Shown one piece after another: positions 15,037-23,840 of a stretch of DNA of 64,000 bases. The stretch covers positions 24,288 to 88,287 of the IMG/VR virus record IMGVR_UViG_3300010970_000150; one strand, written 5' to 3'. The stretch is from a virus. The stretch's first letter is position 1. Each line of letters begins with the position of its first letter. A model generated the notes under the pieces. That model saw only the letters and a program-made list of their open reading frames with translations. It made no database searches and had not been told where the DNA came from. The translations under genes were made by a program, and so were the position numbers.

Positions 15037-16640
15037 TTGATTCTGAATTCAAGCCAACGCCTCATCCAGTCATCAAGATGCCAGACATCAAGATGTTGGT
15101 TGAGCGTTTTGGTATTGAAAAAACAGCCCAAATTCTTGAACTAAGAGAAGACAAAATTCTTGCAGAGCAGGTAGACCCTTATCGTCACGGATTTGAGCCT
15201 GACCACTGGAAAGACGCTGACAAAATTATCAAAGATAAACAGGAACTGCTTGTTCTTGGTGGAAATCGTGCTGGCAAGACTGAATGGATGGCTAAAAGAG
15301 TCATTCAAACGCTTATCAACAAGGAAAAGTCAATGGTTTGGTGTCTACATACGACTCAAAAATCCAGCATTCAGATGCAACAGAATGTTGTCTGGAAGTA
15401 TATGCCTCCAGAATTAAAAAATTGCAAAAAGACCAAGGTAACAAACATCGCATACAGCCAAAAAAACGGATTTTCTGAAGAATCTTTCATTCTTCCCAAT
15501 GGTTCTCAGTGCGTGTTTATGAATTATGCTCAGAAACGAGATGTCATTGAAGGTGGCGAGTGTGATTTGGTATGGTGCGATGAACTTGTGCCTATGGATT
15601 GGGTCGAAACCCTCCGCTATCGACTGGTTACACGAAGAGGAAAACTGGTAATCACTTTTACGCCTGTTGCTGGGTACTCACAAGTCGTTAAGGAATTTGT
15701 GTCTGGTTCTAAATTTACAAAAACGCTTCCTGCTACTGTCCTAGACCAGAATGTTGTTCATTGTAATGGTGCTCCAAGAGGGCATATGCCATATACTGCT
15801 GAAAGCCATCGTGGAAATGCTGGGGTTATGTGGTTTCACTCTCAACTTAACCCCTATAACCCATTTGATGAACTGATTAAGACTTTGCAAGGTAAAAACC
15901 TGTATGAGAAGAAAATCAGAGCCTATGGATGGGCAGATAATACTGTAGGCAACCAATTTCCAAGATTTGGAGAGCATAACATCATCAAAGATAGCGATGT
16001 ACCCTCTGAAGGGACTAACTATATGGTAACCGACCCTGCTGGAGCCAGAAACTGGTTTATGCTATGGATGCGGGTCGGAACTGATGGTAATTATTACATT
16101 TACAGGGAGTTCCCAGACATCAGTTATGGCGAATGGGCCTTGCCGTGTGAGAAACCAGATGGCAAGGAAGGTATGGCTCAGCGTAATGGTGCTGGTATGG
16201 GTATTGACGATTACAAGCGTCTTATCCGTTCCCTAGAGGGGTCAGAGGAGATATTGGAAAGGTATATCGACCCTCGTGCAGGTGCAACACAGGCGGTTGG
16301 TCGTGACGGAGGAACATCAGTCATTGAACTACTAGACTCAGGCGATGACCCAATGTATTTTGCACCTGCGGCTGGTGTGGCTATCGAACAAGGGGTTGCT
16401 ATGATTAATGACCTCCTTGCATATGACATCTGTCAACCGATATCTCCGCTCAACCAGCCAAAACTTTTCGTAACAGACAGTTGCAAGAACCTTATATACT
16501 CACTCAAGGAGTGGACTAACGCAGACGGAGATAAAGGGGCTTCAAAAGACCCTGTTGACTGTTTGCGGTATTTAGTTGTTATGTCTCCTATTCATATTGA
16601 CCATTCTAAGAATCCAGTGAATCAACCCTTTTCATACTAA
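15033..16640 (+). CDS. terL: terminase large subunit (TerL)
   Basis: 535 residues, GTG start overlapping the preceding TGA. ATPase domain: Walker A GGNRAGKT at about 76-83, Walker B LVWCDE ending at 184, and a C-motif-like VITFTPVAG. Nuclease domain: VTDPAGARNW with Asp near 334, YIDPRAG near 409, and DCLRYL near 509, giving the RNase H-like metal ligands. It packages concatemeric DNA through the portal and cuts it. The B copy (58647-60254) is also 535 residues. The long gap to the candidate small terminase at 5457 is unusual. Confidence 0.96.
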   Translation: MIDSEFKPTPHPVIKMPDIKMLVERFGIEKTAQILELREDKILAEQVDPYRHGFEPDHWKDADKIIKDKQELLVLGGNRAGKTEWMAKRVIQTLINKEKSMVWCLHTTQKSSIQMQQNVVWKYMPPELKNCKKTKVTNIAYSQKNGFSEESFILPNGSQCVFMNYAQKRDVIEGGECDLVWCDELVPMDWVETLRYRLVTRRGKLVITFTPVAGYSQVVKEFVSGSKFTKTLPATVLDQNVVHCNGAPRGHMPYTAESHRGNAGVMWFHSQLNPYNPFDELIKTLQGKNLYEKKIRAYGWADNTVGNQFPRFGEHNIIKDSDVPSEGTNYMVTDPAGARNWFMLWMRVGTDGNYYIYREFPDISYGEWALPCEKPDGKEGMAQRNGAGMGIDDYKRLIRSLEGSEEILERYIDPRAGATQAVGRDGGTSVIELLDSGDDPMYFAPAAGVAIEQGVAMINDLLAYDICQPISPLNQPKLFVTDSCKNLIYSLKEWTNADGDKGASKDPVDCLRYLVVMSPIHIDHSKNPVNQPFSY

Positions 16641-18859
16641 TGCAATCTACTAATTATAACGATGAAACAGCAGACCAACTGCTTTATGCGTCCAAAGAGC
16701 CAAATATTCAGGCTCTTCACGCTGAGTTGGCTCGTTCTTACCTTTTTGGTGCTAATGTCACAGAACTCAATCTGAATGATGACCTTAGATTTTGCAGATG
16801 GAATGGTCAGACTTCTGACGGCAAAAAATTTAGCAAAAACCGAGACGAAGATGACCCCGCTTTGCCTTGGGAAGGCTCTTCTGATGTAAGAGTCAGACTT
16901 ATTGATAGAGTCATTAACGAACAGGTTTCCCTGTGGATGAACTCTCTTAAGAATGCAAAACTTGGCGTTACAGGAAGAACTTCTGAAGACGCTCAGTCTG
17001 CTGGTGCTATGTCAACGCTTCTTGAGTATGTTGGTGCTGGAAGAAATAAGCAGGAAATGAGAAGAGAAGCCGAACTGCTTGCTCAGTACACAAATCAGTA
17101 TGGTTGGTCTGTTATGCATATTGGGTGGGAACAGGAAATTGGTATGCGTGAGCAAAAGTTTACCATCACGGATTTGGTCAATATGGCCCAACAAGCCGCA
17201 GTTAATAATCCGCAGTCTCCGTTGGCTTCTCTTCCGTCTATGGTGATGAACAAGGAGCAGGAAGAACTTGCCGTTGCTGTTGCTCAGTCAGCCCTGCCTA
17301 CTTACGAAGAAAAGGAAATTAGACGGATGGTTAAAGAACTTAGGGAAGAAGGTTTTACCAGCATTTTTGAGGAAGCGATTATGAAGAACCTTCCTATTGT
17401 TACGGCCCTTAAGCCGTATGATGAGATTACATTCCCTCCTGAAACAATTGACCTTCAGAAAGCCAGAATTATTTTCAGAAGAGTCTATATGACCGAAGTA
17501 GAGGTTCGTGCAATGATTAACACGGACGGATGGAGTGAAGAAGGAATTGAAGAGGCTGTTAAGACAAAGGGACAGTTCTTCTGGTATCGTGACCCTAACA
17601 TTGTTCCTATTAATAGACTTAATCAGGATTATCGTCTTAGAACAAACAACCTTATTGAAGTCTGTTACGCATACTACAAGCAGTTGAATGAGAACGGAAA
17701 TCCCTGTGTTTATTACACAATTTTTTCTCCTAACGCTGGAACAGAAGTTTGCCTTAAGCACGACAAACTTGGTTATGCTCACGGAAAGTATCCTTTTGTA
17801 GTTCTTCGCAGAGAACACATCAGAAAAGCAGTTTATGAAAGCAGAGGAATCACTGACATTCTCCAAACCGACCAGTCTGAACTTAAGGCTCAGCAGGACT
17901 CCCTTAGAGATAGAACCGCTATCGAAACAGTCCCTCCTATTATGGTTAAGCGTAGGGGTGTTGGTGGTATCGGCAGAATTGGCCCAGCGATGCAAATCCC
18001 TGTCACTGGCCCTGATGACTTTAAGTTTATGGAGCCACCCAAGGGTACTCCTACTATTGCGGAGTTTGTAATTGCTAATGTTGAAAAGAGCACGGCTACA
18101 TACTTTGGGCTTAACCACCTAGAGACACCGCCTCCTTTGGCTCAGATGCTTCAGCAATCTTCCGTTGATAACTGGCTTACTGCTTGGTCTGAAATCTATA
18201 CCCAGATGCTTCAACTTTGCCTCCAGTATATGGATAGTGAAGAATTGGCTCGTATTGCTGGCGTAGATATCCCAAAAGGCATTGATGATATTGCCAAACA
18301 ATACGACTTCGAAGTACGCTTTGACATCAGAAATCTCTATAGCGACCTTGTTATGGAGAAACTTCAGGCGATTAGTCAGTTCGTTATTCCGCTTGATTCT
18401 GCTGGTGTTATTGACCGCTCCAAGTTGGTTCAAAAGGCAGTTGAAGCAATTAGTCCTGATGCCGCTAAAGAACTTGTTATCAATCAGCAGTCTGCTTCTC
18501 AAAAGATGTATCGTGATGTTCAGACGGATATTGGAATGATGATGCTTGGTAATGAAGCCAACTATGTGGAAAATGACCCCACGGCTCAGACCAAGATGCA
18601 GTACCTTCAGGACATTATGCAGAAGAATCCTAAGGCTCAACAGGCGGCTCAGTCTGACCAAATCTTCCAGATGCTTATCCAGAACTACCAGAAGAATCTT
18701 CAGATGTCTGTGATGCAACAGCAGAACAAGCAGATTGGAAGAATTGGCGTGTCTCCTATGGCTGACAAGATGCAGGAAATGGTTCAGCAGTCTCAGGTTA
18801 ACCTTAATAACGCCAAAACCCAGCAGATTAACCAAGGTCAGCAGGGAGGCGGTTACTAA
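16640..18859 (+). CDS. portal protein, podovirus-type
   Basis: 739 residues, within the size range of P22-like portals. The start shares one base with the terminase stop (TAATG). It has a mixed N-terminal body (LPWEGSSDVRVRLIDRVINEQ), a core with EITFPPETIDLQKARIIFRR, and a Gln/Asn-rich helical tail (LQMSVMQQQNKQIGR) of the barrel type. A dodecameric ring is expected, forming the DNA channel and binding terminase then tail adaptor. The B copy is 726 residues, with conserved EANYVENDP and QQQNKQIGR blocks. Confidence 0.93.
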   Translation: MQSTNYNDETADQLLYASKEPNIQALHAELARSYLFGANVTELNLNDDLRFCRWNGQTSDGKKFSKNRDEDDPALPWEGSSDVRVRLIDRVINEQVSLWMNSLKNAKLGVTGRTSEDAQSAGAMSTLLEYVGAGRNKQEMRREAELLAQYTNQYGWSVMHIGWEQEIGMREQKFTITDLVNMAQQAAVNNPQSPLASLPSMVMNKEQEELAVAVAQSALPTYEEKEIRRMVKELREEGFTSIFEEAIMKNLPIVTALKPYDEITFPPETIDLQKARIIFRRVYMTEVEVRAMINTDGWSEEGIEEAVKTKGQFFWYRDPNIVPINRLNQDYRLRTNNLIEVCYAYYKQLNENGNPCVYYTIFSPNAGTEVCLKHDKLGYAHGKYPFVVLRREHIRKAVYESRGITDILQTDQSELKAQQDSLRDRTAIETVPPIMVKRRGVGGIGRIGPAMQIPVTGPDDFKFMEPPKGTPTIAEFVIANVEKSTATYFGLNHLETPPPLAQMLQQSSVDNWLTAWSEIYTQMLQLCLQYMDSEELARIAGVDIPKGIDDIAKQYDFEVRFDIRNLYSDLVMEKLQAISQFVIPLDSAGVIDRSKLVQKAVEAISPDAAKELVINQQSASQKMYRDVQTDIGMMMLGNEANYVENDPTAQTKMQYLQDIMQKNPKAQQAAQSDQIFQMLIQNYQKNLQMSVMQQQNKQIGRIGVSPMADKMQEMVQQSQVNLNNAKTQQINQGQQGGGY

Positions 18860-19104
18860 TGAAAGATTCTGAATACAGGGTTTCTGTTTTTGGTTTTACG
18901 CAACCAAATGAACTCTGGGAGCATATTTTGTATATTATTGACATAAACGCAGAAGCAGAATCATCGGTTGCTACTGGGGTTGATGTTTCTGGTGAACAGC
19001 GTATCCACGCTTGCGGAAGAGCACAGGCTTGGAAAGACATCAAAACCCTTCTTCTTGAAGAGCGTAAAAAAGGGCTTGATGCTAACGGAATAAATAATTC
19101 GTAA
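18859..19104 (+). CDS. small conserved head-region protein, 81 aa
   Basis: TAATG junction with the portal stop. Pattern: NELWEHILYIIDINAEAESSVAT, then RIHACGRAQAWKDIKTLL. The B homologue (62600-62872) shares LW-V-LID-E and GRAEAL-L in the same order. All of the small protein is helical. Location between portal and scaffold in both genomes indicates a head-assembly or packaging accessory, but the role is not known. Confidence 0.75.
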   Translation: MKDSEYRVSVFGFTQPNELWEHILYIIDINAEAESSVATGVDVSGEQRIHACGRAQAWKDIKTLLLEERKKGLDANGINNS

Positions 19105-19109
19105 ATTTA

Positions 19110-19136
19110 TTTGACAGTTGTAAAAAGAGTGTCAAA
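19110..19136. promoter_or_regulatory. inverted repeat after the 81-aa gene
   Basis: TTTGACA and TGTCAAA form a perfect 7-bp inverted repeat with a 13-nt spacer, followed by no T-run. It could be a weak terminator, or an operator next to a -35-like TTGACA. Confidence 0.45.
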
Positions 19137-19188
19137 TTAACCCCAACAGTTTCTGGGAGTCTGCAAAAACCCTGCCCTAAAAATAGGC

Positions 19189-19208
19189 ACTTTAGACCTT
19201 ATCTAATG
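19189..19208 (+). promoter_or_regulatory. conserved pre-scaffold element
   Basis: ACTTTAGACCTTATCTAATG ends with the scaffold start codon. All 20 bases are identical to those before the scaffold gene of genome B (62959-62978), although the flanking DNA and the proteins differ. This suggests a promoter, RNA-processing or translation signal controlling scaffold and capsid expression. Confidence 0.65.
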
Positions 19209-20192
19209 ACCACAGAAAATAATAATCAGGGAGAAATGAACGAATCCCAGTCGCAAGACACAAACAGTTCAAACGAGCAGAATGGTGCTCGCACTGCCCA
19301 CGACCTTAACAGTCGCTTGGCAGAACTACTTGGAGACGACCCACTTATCGCCCAAGCGGAAGCAGACGAAGCCGATAGTAATCAGTCTGAAGACCAAGAA
19401 TCAGAAGGTGAGCCAGAAACGGACACCAATACTGAGGATGGCGAAGAGGTTCATTCACAGTCCGAGGATAATGAAGATGAAAATGTCTCTCGTGGAGTAC
19501 AGAAGAGAATTGATAAACTGACTGCTAAGCGTAAGGATGCGGAAACGCAACTGGAAGCCCTGCGGAAAGAAGTCGATGACCTGAAGGCTCAACAGAGTGC
19601 TCCTAGTAAGAGTACAATTCTTCCTGATGTTCCTCATTCCAATCTGGATTCCGTTGCAGAAATCGAGGCAGAGATTGCCCAAGCACGAAATGTTAGAAAT
19701 TGGGCTGAGGCTAACGCAGAAGGATTTACACAGACTAACGAGGACGGCACTGAAACATATTATGACCCTGCCCAAATCAGGCAGATTAAGGTTAATGCGA
19801 TGAAGGCTCTTGAAGAGTCCCTTCCTCAGCGATACCAGTATATTCAGGCCAGAGACAGTATCGACCCTGTTGCTAATAAGGAGTACCCTTGGTGGAAGGA
19901 TAAGTCCAGTGCTGAACGGCAGATTGCCGAGAAGTTCCTGAACGCATTCCCGCAAATCAAGAAGTTTCCTGATTACAAGATGGTGATTGGCGACTATATT
20001 CGTGGTGTCAAAGCACGGGAAAACAACCTTAAGTCTAATAAGGCAATTCCGAAGGCTCCTACATTCCCTCGTTCAAGCGGTTCAGTGCCAACTATGAATA
20101 AACAGGACATTCAGAAAGGCAATGCAATGGCTCGTTTCCAGAAGACTGGAAAAGTTGATGACCTTAATTCAGTGATAGAAGATTACCTGTAA
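19206..20192 (+). CDS. scaffold protein
   Basis: 328 residues. N-terminal 95 residues are Glu/Asp/Ser/Gln-rich and disordered. A predicted coiled coil follows (VQKRIDKLTAKRKDAETQL to KEVDDLK), then a folded region with EYPWWKDKSSAERQIAEKFL and KFPDYKMVIGDYIRGVKARE. The C-terminal 45 residues are basic. This acidic head plus coiled coil directly before the capsid gene is typical of podovirus scaffolds, which drive procapsid assembly and then leave. The B copy shares the coiled coil and the WWKDK and DYKMVIGDYI blocks. Confidence 0.85.
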   Translation: MTTENNNQGEMNESQSQDTNSSNEQNGARTAHDLNSRLAELLGDDPLIAQAEADEADSNQSEDQESEGEPETDTNTEDGEEVHSQSEDNEDENVSRGVQKRIDKLTAKRKDAETQLEALRKEVDDLKAQQSAPSKSTILPDVPHSNLDSVAEIEAEIAQARNVRNWAEANAEGFTQTNEDGTETYYDPAQIRQIKVNAMKALEESLPQRYQYIQARDSIDPVANKEYPWWKDKSSAERQIAEKFLNAFPQIKKFPDYKMVIGDYIRGVKARENNLKSNKAIPKAPTFPRSSGSVPTMNKQDIQKGNAMARFQKTGKVDDLNSVIEDYL

Positions 20193-20212
20193 ACCCTAAT
20201 TATTATACTACT

Positions 20213-21241
20213 ATGGCTTCTCTAACAGAAAGAAATATTGTGAGCGGTAAGCGTGAGGCTCTTGCGGACATCATCTCGATGATTGACGCTAAGTCCACAC
20301 CCTTCACCTCTATGGCCCCGAAGGTTGCTAAACCTGGCAACACTCTCTTCCGCTGGCAGGTTGACTCCCTCCCGACTGTGACCGCTGAACAGGCTGGCAT
20401 TGTCGATGGTACGGATGTCTCCCCGACTGCTGATACTAAGAACTATGTCAAGGATGGCTCCAGCCAGTACCGCTATGAACTGTCCAATCATATCCAGATT
20501 TTCCGTGAAGCCGTCCGTGTGTCCCCGCTGACACTCGACATCGCTGTCGTGGCTGGTGTGAAGTCTGAACTTGCTAACAATGTGTCTAAGGGCATCGAAG
20601 TTACCAAGCGTAAGATTGAAAAGACCCTCTGCTCTGCTAACCTTCCGTTTGCCGATAACGGCTCGACTCAGGGTTACGCTACTCGTGGTCTGGACTCGTG
20701 GGTCAAGAATGACTTCACTGGCGACACTTACCTTACTGTCCCCTCGTCCTTCCGTACTCCTACTACCTCTATCTCGACTGTTGGCACTGCTAACCTTGAT
20801 GAGACGGCTGTTCAGGACATCCTTGCCTCCGTCTTTAACCAGACTGGTCGTATGCAGGAATTCGATGGTATCGTTGGCTACAAGTTGAAGCAAGCGTTCA
20901 CCAACCTGACCTACACGACTAAGCAGGGTACAGGCACTGCCCCGATGCAGGCTATCCGCACCCTCAATCGTGAGCAGGGTCAGAACTCCTACATCTCTGG
21001 TATCGATGTCTTCGAAGGTGACTTCGGCTCGATTCGCCTCCACACCTCGCTCTTCCTCAAGAACAACTTCTGCGGTTACCTGCTGAATATGGACTTGGTT
21101 GGCGTTGGCTACGGCGGCAATATCGCTCAGGTCAAGGAACTGACTGACAATGGTGGTGGCCCTGCTCGTCTTATCGAAGCCGTGGCTACTTGCATCGTCA
21201 AGAATCCGCTTGGCCTCGCTAAGTTCGACTTCTCTGCCTAA
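20213..21241 (+). CDS. major capsid protein, SU10/DUF5309-like
   Basis: 342 residues. The N-terminal region (TERNIVSGKREALADIISM, STPFTSM) and later blocks (FRWQVDSL, SNHIQIFREAVRVS, FDGIVGYKLKQAF, NLDLVGVGY-like end) follow the SU10 major capsid/DUF5309 pattern, an HK97-fold protein. It follows the scaffold gene by 20 bp. The codon usage here is visibly more C-rich at third positions than in the neighbouring genes, as expected for the most abundant virion protein. No Shine-Dalgarno sequence precedes ATG. Confidence 0.88.
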   Translation: MASLTERNIVSGKREALADIISMIDAKSTPFTSMAPKVAKPGNTLFRWQVDSLPTVTAEQAGIVDGTDVSPTADTKNYVKDGSSQYRYELSNHIQIFREAVRVSPLTLDIAVVAGVKSELANNVSKGIEVTKRKIEKTLCSANLPFADNGSTQGYATRGLDSWVKNDFTGDTYLTVPSSFRTPTTSISTVGTANLDETAVQDILASVFNQTGRMQEFDGIVGYKLKQAFTNLTYTTKQGTGTAPMQAIRTLNREQGQNSYISGIDVFEGDFGSIRLHTSLFLKNNFCGYLLNMDLVGVGYGGNIAQVKELTDNGGGPARLIEAVATCIVKNPLGLAKFDFSA

Positions 21242-21246
21242 GGTTG

Positions 21247-21612
21247 ATGGCTGACGACATCGTCCAGTCGTTGGTTGAAGTCATCCCTCCTCATCTTCAA
21301 AAAGAGATGGAGAGGGAACTCATCAACGGCTGGAGGATGCGTGAGTCAGTTGCTAAGGCTGAATCGATTCAACACGGACACTTCGATAGGTTTAATGAAG
21401 CCAGAGAAGTGGCTGGTCTTGGTAGGAAAGTAGCCCAAATCCCCGCTGATGCGTACCACTATTGGGGCCAGCGTCTGGGCTATGAATGCTGGAAAGATAA
21501 GCAATTTATGAAGGAATTTCTTCGTGACAACGAGCAGTGTGCTGTTCGTAATTATGTCAAGAAGACAGTCGTTCAAGGCACTGTATTCGGTGCAGATGGC
21601 TTCGCAGTATGA
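21247..21612 (+). CDS. hypothetical head/packaging-region protein, 121 aa
   Basis: ATG 21247 is chosen over a TTG three bases earlier. Helical protein (QSLVEVIPPHLQKEMERELINGW, AREVAGLGRKVAQIP, RLGYECWKDKQFMKEFLRDN), ending in a conserved-looking YVKKTVVQGTVFG. Its ATGA overlap with the tail-adaptor gene suggests coupling. Position suggests a neck or head accessory role; no family recognised. Confidence 0.65.
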   Translation: MADDIVQSLVEVIPPHLQKEMERELINGWRMRESVAKAESIQHGHFDRFNEAREVAGLGRKVAQIPADAYHYWGQRLGYECWKDKQFMKEFLRDNEQCAVRNYVKKTVVQGTVFGADGFAV

Positions 21613-22379
21613 GACTTACCAATTTTTCACAAATCCTTTTCGATGCCCTGCAATTCAGTGGCAACGATAGGTACAACATTAGCAAGGAGACTTTTGGTCA
21701 ATTCCGAGACTTCTGCAATTCCCGCCTAAGAGAGGCTTGGGAAGGGCAAGAGTGGTCTGACCTTTGTCGTGTCGAGCAGTTCACAACTGTCTATGATTCT
21801 GCTGGTGTTGGTTACTTTATTCCAGCCACTGACTGTGGCGAGGTTCTTGGTGTATTTAACCTAAACCCCCTGCTTTCGAGCAGGGCTGTTGGTATGACAT
21901 ATCAGTTGTACGATACTGGCACAGAACAGCGTATTGTGCTTGAAAAGACTACTATCCTTGAAGGTTGGTATTATTACAGAACTAAAGTTCCTGTTTTGAC
22001 TGGAGAACTTTACGATTCTAGCATTCCGTACTACCTTGATTCTCAGATGTATTTTGATTCTGGTTCTGCTACTGGCACATATATGCCTGTAGACGGAAAG
22101 CCTCATACTGCTAATTTTTATACTTGTATTGATAATACATCTTCTGGTCAGACTCCGTTGACAAATCCAGAAAAATGGAAACTTGAAAAGATTCCTTATA
22201 TTTTTGCTCAATTTATGGCTTGGGGTGCTTGTGCTAATTGGCTTGTGTCTGAATCTTTATTCCAAGAGGCTCTTGCTATTGATGCTAAGGCTAGACAGGT
22301 TCTTGACGAAGAAATCGACAAGATTGTCAGACAGCAAAACCAGACACCTAAACTTAAATTTACAAACCCATACAGATAA
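21609..22379 (+). CDS. tail adaptor / tail tubular protein A-like
   Basis: 256 residues. N-terminal helical part (FSQILFDALQFSGND, FGQFRDFCNSRLREAWEGQEW) is followed by a large beta-rich domain and a C-terminal helix (AWGACANWLVSESLFQEALAIDAKARQVL). This helix-beta-helix plan, and its position between capsid and tail stabilisation genes, fit the dodecameric adaptor that sits under the portal (T7 gp11-like). Assignment is by architecture and context, as no strong motif is visible. Confidence 0.7.
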   Translation: MRLTNFSQILFDALQFSGNDRYNISKETFGQFRDFCNSRLREAWEGQEWSDLCRVEQFTTVYDSAGVGYFIPATDCGEVLGVFNLNPLLSSRAVGMTYQLYDTGTEQRIVLEKTTILEGWYYYRTKVPVLTGELYDSSIPYYLDSQMYFDSGSATGTYMPVDGKPHTANFYTCIDNTSSGQTPLTNPEKWKLEKIPYIFAQFMAWGACANWLVSESLFQEALAIDAKARQVLDEEIDKIVRQQNQTPKLKFTNPYR

Positions 22380-22684
22380 TGTCCGCTTCTAATATCCAAA
22401 TCTCTTCTCCGTTTCTTAGGAAATTTACTCACGCTACTTTTAGCGTTGATACTACTGCTTCTACTGTGCTTGATGCGGCTATTACACCCATTCGTAGAAT
22501 TTCTGTAATTGTTCAGAATCAACACGCATCTGCTATCATTAAAGTTCGTTTTTCTGAGTCTGGCACTGAGGGTTTTCTTGTTAAGCCGTTTGAAAGCATT
22601 TCGCTAGATAACTACAACGGACATATTAGAATTAGTTCTGACACTGCCGCTACTCCTGTTCATATCGCCTACGCTACGGCTTAA
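22379..22684 (+). CDS. small beta-rich virion-region protein, 101 aa
   Basis: TAATG junctions on both sides. The sequence is a compact beta-sandwich type (IRRISVIVQNQHASAIIKVR, EGFLVKPFESISLDNYNGHI, VHIAYATA). Small all-beta proteins in this place may be head decoration or neck proteins; not assigned. Confidence 0.65.
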   Translation: MSASNIQISSPFLRKFTHATFSVDTTASTVLDAAITPIRRISVIVQNQHASAIIKVRFSESGTEGFLVKPFESISLDNYNGHIRISSDTAATPVHIAYATA

Positions 22685-23538
22685 TGGGAGTTAATTTAAA
22701 TTGGATTGGTAAAACCATTGCCTCTGGGCCTAGCCACAGTGGGTTTGGTTATATTGTATCTAATCCTAGTGGTATTTCGTACCCTGCTTACGGAACTGAA
22801 ATCTCTAGGACTTATTACACGCCCTATTCTGTTGGGTCTGTAATGGTTGTCGTGAATGGGGTAAATTACTACAGCCAGTTTGCTGATTTTGTTACATATG
22901 CTGATGGTGCTGGAGGCACATTTACGGCTTGGGAAAACATCAACACTTACGGATATAGTGGTGTTCCGTTTGCGACATATAATTACACTCCTCCGTATCC
23001 GCAGACATCATATTACGACTTTGGTGGATATATTGGAGGTCAATATACTCAATATTACACTTCTACAGGATATCTTTACGATGGTTCTGGAAGTTATACT
23101 ACAGAGAATGCTGGAGTTAGTTATTACTCTTACGGAACATATATTGCACAAAGTTCTACCGCAGAAACGATGTATTATAACGGAACTTCTGGCCCAGTTC
23201 CGACAGGCAGAAACGAATTAGTTGATTACAAGTGGGATGGTAGCGGTGGTTACTTCACGGCGTTTGCTGGCTACTCTGGAAGTTATTACTCCTACGGCAC
23301 AGTTGTTGAATACGGCTATACGAATATGTATAATTCCCAATATATTAATGGGAGTTATTATGACGATGGAACTTATACCAATACTGATGCTTGGATTCAT
23401 AACGGAAGCGGCAGTATCATCCAAGGAAGCGTTTCTGGGCTAGGTTCTTATTATGCTTACGGAACATACATCACATCTGATGGTATGTATAATTACTATT
23501 GGAATGGCTCTGGTGGATATTATACTGAAAATATCTGA
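22684..23538 (+). CDS. Tyr/Gly/Ser-rich repeat protein, 284 aa
   Basis: Extreme composition dominated by Tyr, Gly, Ser and Thr. Imperfect repeats recur through the protein, such as VSYYSYGTYI, GSYYSYGTVV, LGSYYAYGTYI, with WNGSGGYYTE-like joins (KWDGSGGYFT, YWNGSGGYYTEN). No charged core or hydrophobic helix is present. This suggests a beta-solenoid or fibrous array, possibly surface-exposed and glycan-binding. It lies between small head/neck genes and the tail stabilisation gene; the function is not recognised. Confidence 0.7.
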   Translation: MGVNLNWIGKTIASGPSHSGFGYIVSNPSGISYPAYGTEISRTYYTPYSVGSVMVVVNGVNYYSQFADFVTYADGAGGTFTAWENINTYGYSGVPFATYNYTPPYPQTSYYDFGGYIGGQYTQYYTSTGYLYDGSGSYTTENAGVSYYSYGTYIAQSSTAETMYYNGTSGPVPTGRNELVDYKWDGSGGYFTAFAGYSGSYYSYGTVVEYGYTNMYNSQYINGSYYDDGTYTNTDAWIHNGSGSIIQGSVSGLGSYYAYGTYITSDGMYNYYWNGSGGYYTENI

Positions 23539-23553
23539 CAACTCATAAACTTT

Positions 23554-23736
23554 ATGGCTTCTGAAACTATCATTCAAAAAGGCTGGACTGCTTTCGTCAA
23601 AGACGATAAGTGCTTTGGCTATCAAGAGTTCACAAGAGAGGGCAAGTACTATGGCGTTCTTACGCTTATCAATAAGCCCACCGAGTCTCAACTGAAGGCT
23701 GAACTCAAGCGTCTCAAAATTTCTCTACCTAAATGA
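23554..23736 (+). CDS. small hypothetical protein, 60 aa
   Basis: Mixed alpha/beta protein (QKGWTAFVKDDKCFGYQEFTR, ESQLKAELKRLKI). Starts 15 bp after the repeat protein. The stop forms an ATGA overlap with the next tiny membrane protein. Function unknown. Confidence 0.6.
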   Translation: MASETIIQKGWTAFVKDDKCFGYQEFTREGKYYGVLTLINKPTESQLKAELKRLKISLPK

Positions 23737-23840
23737 TTACCCTTATCCTTTCTACAATCACCTTTCTTGGTGGCGTTTATGTTGGTGCTCGCTGGGCTGA
23801 CAAACTCAAGGATATCTACTATTCCATCGTATCTAGATAA
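23733..23840 (+). CDS. single-span membrane protein, 35 aa
   Basis: ATG 23733 overlaps the previous TGA and its TAA shares a base with the next ATG, so the frame is exactly fitted between two genes. The N-terminal 20 residues (ITLILSTITFLGGVYVGARW) form one membrane helix, followed by a charged tail. It could be a small holin or spanin-like component or a virion membrane peptide; not assignable. Confidence 0.55.
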   Translation: MITLILSTITFLGGVYVGARWADKLKDIYYSIVSR

